From positions 1 through 25,689 of IMG/VR virus record IMGVR_UViG_3300031578_000306: DNA of 25,689 bases; one strand, given 5' to 3'. Source of the stretch: a virus. Positions 1-7,934 of the stretch are shown here, one piece after another. The stretch's first letter is position 1, and each line of letters starts with the position of its first letter. The notes beneath the pieces are model-generated. The model saw only the letters and a list, made by a program, of their open reading frames with translations, was not told where the DNA came from and made no database searches. The translations under genes and the position numbers were made by a program.

Positions 1-3000
1 CCGGCGAGGAAGATGGAGCTGCCGGGAAGGATGTTCCCGAGCGAGGTGCGCGCACCGAAGTCCGTGCCGCCGAGAACCTCGTTGATCGCCCCGGAGACCA
101 GCATCTTACCGAGGCCGGGGTACAGCCAGTCGCCCAGCTTAATCATCTCGGCCCGCACGCTGCCCATCGGAATGCCCAGCTTCTGCGCTAGCGTATCGAC
201 AATGTCTTCCATGTCTTCCGCAAAGGGCACACCGCGCAGACCACTGAGCAGGAGCAGGCTGCCCAGCATGATGGCCTTACCACCCCACGACAGGTTGCCT
301 AGCAGCGCCGCGCTGTTTACCACAAACATCTTGAACATAAAGAGGAACTGCTGCGGTCCGCCACGGAACAGCGTAGGCCGCCCCATGGTCGTATAATTCC
401 CCAGCGTGAAGTCCACGAGGTCCTCGGCAAAACGCTCGGCGGTCTCGGCTGCCTTCTGGGGGTCCACCCCCGCAGCGATCTGCCTGTCGTACTCAAGGTT
501 AAACGCGGCCAAGGCGGATGCGCGGCGCGAGGCTTGCTCCGTCCAGTTGAACGGAAGCATGGCGGCCATGATACCCTTGTTCACCAGCCCGCTGCGCATC
601 CGGCCCCGGCTCGTACCCATGAGCGCGTTGGTCTGCGCAGCTTGGAGGAATCCACCATCAATACCTTTGGCCATGAAGTCCGCCGCCGCCCGGGTGATCC
701 CCTTCTGCTGAAGCTCTGCGTCAGACAAACCGCTCCAGTATGCGGACGTGTCGAACTTCCCGCCCAGACCTGCGATCCTGATGGACCGGTACAGTTCAGT
801 GGCGCCCTTAATGCCGAAGCCGCCGCCGAAGCCGTTCTTAGGGTTGTAGGATACCAGCGCAGGGAGCACGTTGGTCTGCATACCGACGAGGTTCAAGCCA
901 CCAGCGGCGATGGACGCCATAAGGAAGCTGACAGATGTCCACATCTGGATGGCCGAGACAGTCTTGCTGGCTGCCAGATCGGTTTCCAGAACATTCTTCT
1001 GCTGGTCGAGGAAGTCCACGGCTTTGCGGAGCTCGCTGTAGTACTTGTTCGCATTACCTTGCGAATCATTGGTAACGAACCAGCTATGGTACTCATCGAA
1101 CCGCCGCCGCGCCAAGTCCTTCGCATCCTCGGTTGCAGCTGGATCGGCCTGCACCCGCTCCATCTCAGCCTTGAGACGATTATACTCTACGGGGTCCCCG
1201 CTCCACTTGAGGCGCGAACTGCTTTGGCTGCGGTCGAGCAGGTTGCCCAACTCCACGGAAGTGCTGTTGCGGGCAATTGTTGAGGCGCGGGATTCGATGT
1301 GCTGCGAGATCACCGATGTCAGATCGTTCTCCGAACCCGGGGTGAACTCCGCTTTGAACTGCCTCGTAAGCATACTGTCGTTCTGCGTAACGAAGGCACG
1401 AATGATCTGCTCCGACCGCACGGGGTCGAGGTTGATATTGAACCGGCGTAGGAAGCGCAGGCTTTCGTTGAGGTTCAGTTCAGGGTCCGCTGCCGGTGCT
1501 GTGAGTGCAGCCTCTTTCTTCGCCACCAGCTGGACTTCCATCAGGACGTTTCCGCCAAGGCGGTTGTTGGCCTCGGGATCGAACACCTCGATCATGTGCG
1601 TTGCGTTGGCGTTCGGGCGCAGCAGTTCGTTGACCATGTTCCTGATGCCGTCCGCCTCCGAACTGGTCTCGGCGAGGAAGTACGGCAGGGTCTTACGGTA
1701 CCGGTCAGAGATCGTGTACTCCCGCCCGTTGGCTCCGATGGCAGCCACCCGGACTTGGACATTACCCTTACGGGCGAAGGGTACGTAGCCCGTCTCCAGC
1801 GTCTGGACGGCCCGGGTCTCTGCGTCTTGGCGCAGCATAAGCTGGTTTGCCAGCGACCGCACCTCGGCCTGAACGACGAAGCTCTCCGGCCCACGTGGGC
1901 GACCGGGCGTAGCCTCGGGGGGATCGTACCGCGTCTTGAAGTCCTTGAGCGCTGCTGTGATCTCAGCGCGCTCAGATGTCGGCATGAATGTTTTGCCGTC
2001 CTTGTCCGGTGTGAACAGGGCGTCGATGCGGTCCGTCCCCGTACCCAGCAGCGCCGCGTTCATATTCAGTGCGAACGCGTCTGCGCGTTTAACGTCGATG
2101 GACGAAGCGATACGTTGACCGTTTTGGTCAACCTCGACGTTCTCTACCATGATCTCGTTGAACCGCTGCACGAACCGGTCGATCATCTTACGGTCGCCCG
2201 GTGTCATGGGTGCGCTCATGACCGAGGCAATCTTGCGGTACGTGCTGGTGGTCTCTTGGTTGTACCGGGTCAGGTGGCTCTCCAACCACTTGACAGTAAT
2301 GGCGGCGATGGAGTCCAGCTCTTGGTTGTACGCCGCCCACTCTTTGTCGGTAAACGTATGCTTGACCGTGCGCGACCGCACAACTGGATACGAGTTGTCT
2401 TTTATACGCGCCTCGTAGCTACGCTCCACGCGCTTGCGTGCAGTTGTGTTGTCCTTCGGTATCTTGGCCAGTTCCGTATCGCGCTCAGCGCGCAGGCGCG
2501 TGCGCTCTGCTTCCGTCATGTTCTCGGTAGTCTCATAGCGGATGGTGACACCTTCCGCGAATTGCTCCCGTGTATACCGACCAGACTGCTTGAGTTTATC
2601 AGCGATCAGTACACCGTCCTTGTCTCTCACGAGCTGGTATGTGTCGGTCGTCGGGTTGTAGGCGAATATGCTGGGGGGCTTGCGCTTCGGTTTGTACTGG
2701 AACGAGTGCCCGATACGGTTCATCTTCATCGCAAAACCAGACCGCTCACGCCCTTCGGCGTCCAGACCAGCTCCGAACTTGAACCCGCCGATGTTTGCTT
2801 GGGGGTTCAAAGCCAGACTGCGGAGTTGTTCCGCAGCAGCGATCTCCCGGCGGGCGATATCATACCGCTTCTTGAGGAGGCGAATACCCTCTTGGAAGCC
2901 TTCGTTGCGAATGCCGCGCCACACAGTGGGGGAGAACACGGACTTCTTCACAGCGTCAAAAATATCGGTAGCGTTACCGGTCAGGCGCTTGGCCACACCC

Positions 3001-6000
3001 AGTGCGCCATCCAGTCCATCGAGCGCGCCGTCAAACGTGCGCGGTCTAGCGAAGTCCGGGCTCTCTATAACTTTGAGTATGTCGAACAGGTCTGTGGACT
3101 GGTTCGCCTGCGAGAACCGGCCAGTCCCGTTTGGTACCGAGCCGTTGGCCATAGCGTGGTTTTGCAGCGCCATCACGTGTGCATCGAAGAACGAGGAGGT
3201 ATCGCCGTTCTTCACATACCGGCGTGCCTGCGCCATGAGGTAGCGGGCGTCGTCATCATTGAAGCGAAGCCCCAGCGCGTTGAGGGCATCCTTGATAGCC
3301 GCCCACCAGCGGCGAAGCAGGCTCGTCTCGATGCGCGCAGCATAGTCGGACAGGTACTCCTCGGTGGCCTCGGCACGGGACATACCACGGGCTGCCACGG
3401 CGCGGTCGATCAGCTCCTTGGCTTCACGGGGGCTACGGCTGTACAGCCCTTCCATGACTTGGTTGAACCGCGCCTCCCCAATGATGGCGCGCAGACCGAA
3501 GTGCCCCATGGTTTCATGCGCCAAGACGGTGTTGAGGTGGCCGGAGTTCGCGATGCGGTCCGAGAAGATGATGATGTCGTTGTCGCCAAAGAAGTAGCCG
3601 GAGGCTGCGACGGTGTCGAAGTCGCCCTGCGGACGTGCAGCCACGGCGCGCTCGTAGAGTGCAGGGTCCTTGCGCTTGAGGTCTGCTTGGTTGGCGAAGA
3701 CGTGGACCTTCGGTCTTACCTTCAGCTTGCGGACAAACGCGCTCACTGCCAAGCGCAGCTTGCCAGCGGGCATCGGGCGCACGTCTCTGCCGTCTGGATA
3801 TACCATACCCTCTAGCGTGTTGTAGTTCTCCAGCGACGTGGCTGCAGCCAGCCCACGGGGGCGCGGCGCGATCTTACCGGCCTTCATGTTAGGCCGCAGA
3901 TCGGTGGCGCTGCGCGCGTAATCCAGAAGCTGCACCGCTTGGGTGTTCTCGCGCCCGCCTTCGCTGATCGTGCGCATCAGCGAGACGAACCGGCTCTCAT
4001 TGAGCGTCGTGTTCAGCGGGTCAGCGTTATACCCGGTAATGATATCAGCCAGCTCAGCCGATGCCTGCGCGACCGGGTCCACCGTACCGCCATTGAGCCG
4101 CTCCAGCTCGGACCGAAGCTGGTAAACCTTAACAAGCTCAGCATACTGCGCCGGGTTTACCTGTGCCTCAAGCGACTGGGTCGCGAGGTTGCGCATCTCC
4201 ATGGGCATCTGGGGGTCGTTGGCAATTACCAGCAGGTCGACACCGGCGTCGACCTCCTCTTGGCTCATGGACTTCCGGCGCTTTGCCCCGGCGATTTTTT
4301 TCTCCATGTCTTGGATATTGTCGAATGCGTCTGTGAGGTCGCCGGTGTTGCGCCGTGCTTCTGCTGCAGCGTCGACCAACTGGGAGAATGTCCGTACCGG
4401 GTCCTCGTCCGGTGCAACCCGAAGTCCAGCCTCGCGCCACTTGGCAAACGCTTCCGGCGAAGGCGGGTTGCCTTTGTTCTTGGCGAACTTGCCAGCCTCG
4501 ACAGCAGCGATCCACTCGTCCTGCTGCGCTTCAGGGAGACTGTCAAACGTCGGTAGACCGGGCCGATCGGCGCGGCTAAAGCGAATGTCATCCCACAGCT
4601 GGGGGGCAAGATCGGCTGTCTCGTCGATCACGGGTTCAGGCACAGCTTCAGCTTCACGCTGCGCTGCGGCTTCAATCTCTGTGCGTGTTGCCGTTTCGAT
4701 CTCGTTCAGAAGTTCAGTGACGAGGTCAGGGTCCAGCTCAATGGCACGGTCAATGTCCGTGTATTTCTCCGGCGCAGCTTCGAGCGCATCCTGCAACCTA
4801 AAAAGCTGACCGTCCGTCAACGCATCGACACGCTCCTCCATCGCTGCGCGTGCGGCTGCATCACGGGCCTCAGGGGCAGCAGCCACCGGTGCGCGGGTGC
4901 GCCCCACACCGATAATCCGGTCAGCCAGCACCTCGGCCAACTCTGCGTCTCTCTGCTGAGCCACTGTCTTTCTGGGTCCGGGCGCGGGCGTTACCCTTTT
5001 GCGCGGGGCTTCTTCCGTCTGCCCGAAGATGTCTGGGCCACGCGCTCCGGCAGCTTCTTGCCCTTGGGTGTCTTCGCCTCGAACTCTTTGGCCAGCTTCG
5101 GGTCCTTGGCGTGGAGCGCGCGGCGCTGGGCCTGACTTTTCATCGGCATCGGGCTTCCCTTTCTTAACAGTCGCAGCACTTTTCTTTTGCCGCTCGCGTT
5201 TTTTGGCGGCTCCCTCCTGCGGCGTAGTTGGCGGTGCAGAGCGGGGTGTGACGCTCTCAATAGCGGCCTTATCAACCACGACGTGCTCAGTACGACCGCG
5301 CGGGTCTGTTCCAACCACGACACCGTAACCATCGGCCACATACCGGTCGATGACATCCTTAGATAGGCGCGTAATATCACCGCCTCGCCGCGCTACCCTA
5401 GTGCCCGGCGCGATGCGGATGTCGTACAGTACGCCGTCTTCACCAGCGTACCCCCGCGCCTCAGCCTCGGCTGCCTCGGTGGTAGTATACAGCCCGCCGA
5501 ATACGCGCCCCTTTTTCCCCTGCCTTGTCGCCCCCGCCTGACGGACGATTTGTACACGATCAAGCGTAAGACCGGGTCTTCCCCCATGCAGGAGGGTAAG
5601 TCCCTCAGGCCCCACAACGGTTTCGGATACAACATCGGATGTAGGCGCAACCTCCGGCGGCTCAGTTGTGACCGGTGCGGTCATCAGCTCGCCCTCGTTG
5701 CGTGCCCGCAGACTGGTAAGCGCCGCTTGCGCGGCGGTGAGTTCCGCACCAGCCTGCTGCTGGCGGATGGGATCACCGGAAGCCCGTGCAGCACGGAAGG
5801 CTTGGTCGGCGGCTGTGACCCGCTGCTCAGCACGCATCAGGTTGCCATACATAAGCCGGGCTGCGGGGGTACCACGGGTGGCTAGTTCCGCTGTGATCCT
5901 TGTATCAGCTGCAGCACCTTGGGCTGCTGTCGCTTCTTGCCGTCCACGTGCAGTAAGGCGGCGCTCGGCTGCACTCTGCGCTGCTCGCGCTTCCACGTCG

Positions 6001-7931
6001 GCATCAGCAGCGGCACCACGGCGCGCGGCGAGCGTAGCGTTTCTCTCCCGGAGAAGATCACGCCGCCCCCTTGCGCGAGCAGCCGCTACCGCCTGCGCGT
6101 TGTCAATGACGCGATTCCACGCCTCGACTCCGGCCTGCCGCTCGGCGGCACGTGTTTCTTGGATGTTCACCTGCTGCTGGGGCGTAAGCTGCAGCGGTTG
6201 GACAGGCCCTTGGGGCTCACGTACCCGCATGTCCGGTGCGAGTTGGAACGGTGCAGGCGGTGCGGGCGGAGCCCCCGGTACGTTGGGGGGAGTTGGCTCG
6301 GGCTGTGCGAACAGGTCCATCTGCCGTGGATCAGGCGCGACACCCAGCGGCTGGCCGGAGAACATCTCTTGCTGCACAGGTGCAGCAGGTGCCACAGGCG
6401 GCATAGTTCCAAGGTCTTGGCCGGAGAACATCTCCACCTGACTCGGAGCGGCCTGCGGGAACGGCGGCGTGGCACCAAACAGATCGCCCTGCGTGCCGGG
6501 TGCTGCTTCGAGCGGCAGTTCCATCTGTACCTCAGGAGCAGGCTGCGCAGCCACGGGCTGAGCAAACGGCAGTTCCATCTGGAACCCGGGCTGTTGCGAC
6601 GGTATAGTAAACCCGTCGGTAGACGGGCCACTGGGGGCGGTACCGAGTTGTTGGCCGGGGAACAGTTCGCCCTGCGGGTTCAGGACATCCGTCTCGCCTG
6701 TACCCGTGAGGTCGCGCTTGGGCGGGGGCGTTTCGCCCGGTGCGCGGCCACCTTCGAACGGCATGACAGCTGCGCGGAAACCACCGCCCAGCAGGAAGCC
6801 TGCACCTGCAGCGACGAGTCCTTCTTCACCGTACTTGGCGACGATAAGCGGAGCGAGGGCTGCCCAGTCGCGTTCATTAAACTGCGCACGGAGTTCCGGG
6901 TCGAACATCACCCGGTCGGCCAGTGTGGCAAAAGTTTCAGCGGCGGCTTCGGCACTACCGACACCCACGATGGGACCAACTGTGTTGCGCAGTGTGCGCT
7001 TACCGGCGTCACGCAACGCCGTGCCGAATGCGCGGCTGAAGGCCCCGGCAAGGAATGCTTCCGGCAGTGTCTGCGCGATGGTCTTCGTGGCGGCAGTAGC
7101 CCAGATGTCTGCCTGAACTTCGGGGTCATTTACATCATAGCCGCCCTGCTGTGCTGCAGTGTAGGACGACTGGACTTCCATCGGGAAGATCGTGGTGGAG
7201 ACACCGGCAAGCTGTCCAGCGCGGACTGCAGTCCCGCCAGCGGCGGCTGCACGAAGACCACCAGCGGCAAGGGCACCGCCGCTCACACCGCCTGCAATGG
7301 CAAGGCCGACGGTCGGGATCGAACGCGCAGCAGCAGTAAGAATCTGCTGCCCAAGTCCTTGCTGCGCGCGGATAGCTGCGTCCCGTGCTTCGTCAGCAGC
7401 GGTCGGACCGAGGAACTCACCAGCGGTGACAAGCGCCTGACCGGCACCTTCAGCACCCAGCATCTGAAGCCCACGGCCTACACCGCCGACAACCCCCTCA
7501 CCGACATCGCGGAAGCCCATGCCGACATTGCCCAAGAACCCACGGCCCTCGGAGATGGAGTCGACATAGGCTTGGAACGTACTGGGCGCGATGCGCTGGA
7601 AATCACCGCCGGGCGCAGCCGTCGGTGCTTGAAGGTTCTGCATGGCACGCAGCGCCGTGTCGTACTCGGTGCTACCGAACTCCATACCGCCAGCGACATA
7701 CCGGTCAGTGGTAGGGCTGTAGTAGATGTCGGAGCCGGGCTGCATGGCAGACCCGGGAGGTGGGCGCAGACGAGGCGCAGACGCCGCGCCCAGACCGGCG
7801 ATGCGGTCCAGTGCGGCCTGCTTCTCAACCTCGAGGTCGGCCAGCCCGGTGGTAAGGGTTTGCCGCGCCGGTGGCCTGACACCCAGCGCCTGCGCTACCG
7901 ACGCCCCAGAACTCAGTATACGGTCTGCCAT
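1..7931 (-). CDS. Giant large-polyvalent-type phage protein, probable ejected virion protein (C-terminus cut by window edge)
   Basis: Open from ATG at 7931 to the window edge with no stop: at least 2643 residues. The start follows the upstream TAA by 3 bases, with GAGGT about 6 bases ahead. Visible order: Ala/Gly-rich hydrophobic stretches (about 198-235 and 365-390); a Pro/Gln linker with seven QxxLF-like motifs (420-541); a coiled coil (about 588-743); an ADP-ribosyltransferase-like domain (about 778-895; H782, Y815, E882 as candidate catalytic residues); a Lys/Pro-rich linker (about 905-990); a helical region; a metallopeptidase-like domain (about 1380-1560; HETMGH at 1472-1477, EE at 1524-1525); and a long C-terminal part with hydrophobic segments near 2320-2360 and 2525-2570. 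The architecture fits the large polyvalent proteins of phages. Position after gp13/14/15-like genes suggests the role of T7 gp16, an internal protein ejected into the host envelope. Enzymatic activity is inferred from motifs only. Confidence 0.85.
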   Translation of the reverse strand, partial: MADRILSSGASVAQALGVRPPARQTLTTGLADLEVEKQAALDRIAGLGAASAPRLRPPPGSAMQPGSDIYYSPTTDRYVAGGMEFGSTEYDTALRAMQNLQAPTAAPGGDFQRIAPSTFQAYVDSISEGRGFLGNVGMGFRDVGEGVVGGVGRGLQMLGAEGAGQALVTAGEFLGPTAADEARDAAIRAQQGLGQQILTAAARSIPTVGLAIAGGVSGGALAAGGLRAAAAGGTAVRAGQLAGVSTTIFPMEVQSSYTAAQQGGYDVNDPEVQADIWATAATKTIAQTLPEAFLAGAFSRAFGTALRDAGKRTLRNTVGPIVGVGSAEAAAETFATLADRVMFDPELRAQFNERDWAALAPLIVAKYGEEGLVAAGAGFLLGGGFRAAVMPFEGGRAPGETPPPKRDLTGTGETDVLNPQGELFPGQQLGTAPSGPSTDGFTIPSQQPGFQMELPFAQPVAAQPAPEVQMELPLEAAPGTQGDLFGATPPFPQAAPSQVEMFSGQDLGTMPPVAPAAPVQQEMFSGQPLGVAPDPRQMDLFAQPEPTPPNVPGAPPAPPAPFQLAPDMRVREPQGPVQPLQLTPQQQVNIQETRAAERQAGVEAWNRVIDNAQAVAAARARGRRDLLRERNATLAARRGAAADADVEARAAQSAAERRLTARGRQEATAAQGAAADTRITAELATRGTPAARLMYGNLMRAEQRVTAADQAFRAARASGDPIRQQQAGAELTAAQAALTSLRARNEGELMTAPVTTEPPEVAPTSDVVSETVVGPEGLTLLHGGRPGLTLDRVQIVRQAGATRQGKKGRVFGGLYTTTEAAEAEARGYAGEDGVLYDIRIAPGTRVARRGGDITRLSKDVIDRYVADGYGVVVGTDPRGRTEHVVVDKAAIESVTPRSAPPTTPQEGAAKKRERQKKSAATVKKGKPDADEKSGPAPRAPRQGPEAGQRVRGEDTQGQEAAGARGPDIFGQTEEAPRKRVTPAPGPRKTVAQQRDAELAEVLADRIIGVGRTRAPVAAAPEARDAAARAAMEERVDALTDGQLFRLQDALEAAPEKYTDIDRAIELDPDLVTELLNEIETATRTEIEAAAQREAEAVPEPVIDETADLAPQLWDDIRFSRADRPGLPTFDSLPEAQQDEWIAAVEAGKFAKNKGNPPSPEAFAKWREAGLRVAPDEDPVRTFSQLVDAAAEARRNTGDLTDAFDNIQDMEKKIAGAKRRKSMSQEEVDAGVDLLVIANDPQMPMEMRNLATQSLEAQVNPAQYAELVKVYQLRSELERLNGGTVDPVAQASAELADIITGYNADPLNTTLNESRFVSLMRTISEGGRENTQAVQLLDYARSATDLRPNMKAGKIAPRPRGLAAATSLENYNTLEGMVYPDGRDVRPMPAGKLRLAVSAFVRKLKVRPKVHVFANQADLKRKDPALYERAVAARPQGDFDTVAASGYFFGDNDIIIFSDRIANSGHLNTVLAHETMGHFGLRAIIGEARFNQVMEGLYSRSPREAKELIDRAVAARGMSRAEATEEYLSDYAARIETSLLRRWWAAIKDALNALGLRFNDDDARYLMAQARRYVKNGDTSSFFDAHVMALQNHAMANGSVPNGTGRFSQANQSTDLFDILKVIESPDFARPRTFDGALDGLDGALGVAKRLTGNATDIFDAVKKSVFSPTVWRGIRNEGFQEGIRLLKKRYDIARREIAAAEQLRSLALNPQANIGGFKFGAGLDAEGRERSGFAMKMNRIGHSFQYKPKRKPPSIFAYNPTTDTYQLVRDKDGVLIADKLKQSGRYTREQFAEGVTIRYETTENMTEAERTRLRAERDTELAKIPKDNTTARKRVERSYEARIKDNSYPVVRSRTVKHTFTDKEWAAYNQELDSIAAITVKWLESHLTRYNQETTSTYRKIASVMSAPMTPGDRKMIDRFVQRFNEIMVENVEVDQNGQRIASSIDVKRADAFALNMNAALLGTGTDRIDALFTPDKDGKTFMPTSERAEITAALKDFKTRYDPPEATPGRPRGPESFVVQAEVRSLANQLMLRQDAETRAVQTLETGYVPFARKGNVQVRVAAIGANGREYTISDRYRKTLPYFLAETSSEADGIRNMVNELLRPNANATHMIEVFDPEANNRLGGNVLMEVQLVAKKEAALTAPAADPELNLNESLRFLRRFNINLDPVRSEQIIRAFVTQNDSMLTRQFKAEFTPGSENDLTSVISQHIESRASTIARNSTSVELGNLLDRSQSSSRLKWSGDPVEYNRLKAEMERVQADPAATEDAKDLARRRFDEYHSWFVTNDSQGNANKYYSELRKAVDFLDQQKNVLETDLAASKTVSAIQMWTSVSFLMASIAAGGLNLVGMQTNVLPALVSYNPKNGFGGGFGIKGATELYRSIRIAGLGGKFDTSAYWSGLSDAELQQKGITRAAADFMAKGIDGGFLQAAQTNALMGTSRGRMRSGLVNKGIMAAMLPFNWTEQASRRASALAAFNLEYDRQIAAGVDPQKAAETAERFAEDLVDFTLGNYTTMGRPTLFRGGPQQFLFMFKMFVVNSAALLGNLSWGGKAIMLGSLLLLSGLRGVPFAEDMEDIVDTLAQKLGIPMGSVRAEMIKLGDWLYPGLGKMLVSGAINEVLGGTDFGARTSLGNILPGSSIFLA
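3252..3794 (-). other. Metallopeptidase-like (zincin) domain within the giant protein
   Basis: Approximate residues 1380-1560. The core reads VLAHETMGHFGLR, with H1472, E1473 and H1477, followed about 47 residues later by TEEYLSDYA (E1524/E1525), a plausible third metal ligand. Before the core a strand-like stretch (NDIIIFSDRIANSG) precedes the helix carrying the HE motif, as in zincins. The H-E-x-x-G-H spacing and the following Trp/Leu-rich helix resemble the metallopeptidase domains of phage large polyvalent proteins. Boundaries are estimated by eye. Confidence 0.65.
5247..5600 (-). other. ADP-ribosyltransferase-like domain within the giant protein
   Basis: Approximate residues 778-895. 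It begins with LTLLHGG (H782), continues with GGLYTTTEAAEAEARGYA (Y815) and the strand VLYDIRIAPGTRV, and ends with RTEHVVVDKAAI (E882). This H...Y...E order, with the 'LYHG', 'GGLYxT' and 'EYVVxD' style strands, matches ADP-ribosyltransferase toxin and effector domains of the diphtheria-toxin/PARP-like group. Activity and target cannot be judged from sequence alone. Confidence 0.5.
6309..6674 (-). repeat. Seven Q-x-[DE]-[LM]-[FP] motifs in a Pro/Gln-rich linker
   Basis: Within the giant protein, seven short motifs begin at residues 420 (QGELF), 451 (QMELP), 469 (QMELP), 481 (QGDLF), 498 (QVEMF), 520 (QQEMF) and 537 (QMDLF). Proline/alanine-rich spacers of unequal length separate them. Several copies extend to SGQxLG after the motif. 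QMDLF, QGDLF and QGELF are close to the bacterial beta-clamp-binding consensus QL[SD]LF. The interaction is inference. Confidence 0.7.
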
Positions 7932-7934
7932 GGC

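Noticed and set aside
1596-3815. 739-codon open frame on the plus strand
   Set aside because: It lies antisense to the giant minus-strand gene. Its translation is Leu/Val/Arg/His-rich without domain signatures, as expected from the mirror frame of GC-rich coding DNA. The minus-strand frame has recognisable motifs.
1-7931. Lysozyme/transglycosylase domain as in T7 gp16
   Set aside because: I found no convincing catalytic motif of a lytic transglycosylase in the visible part; it could still lie beyond the left edge.
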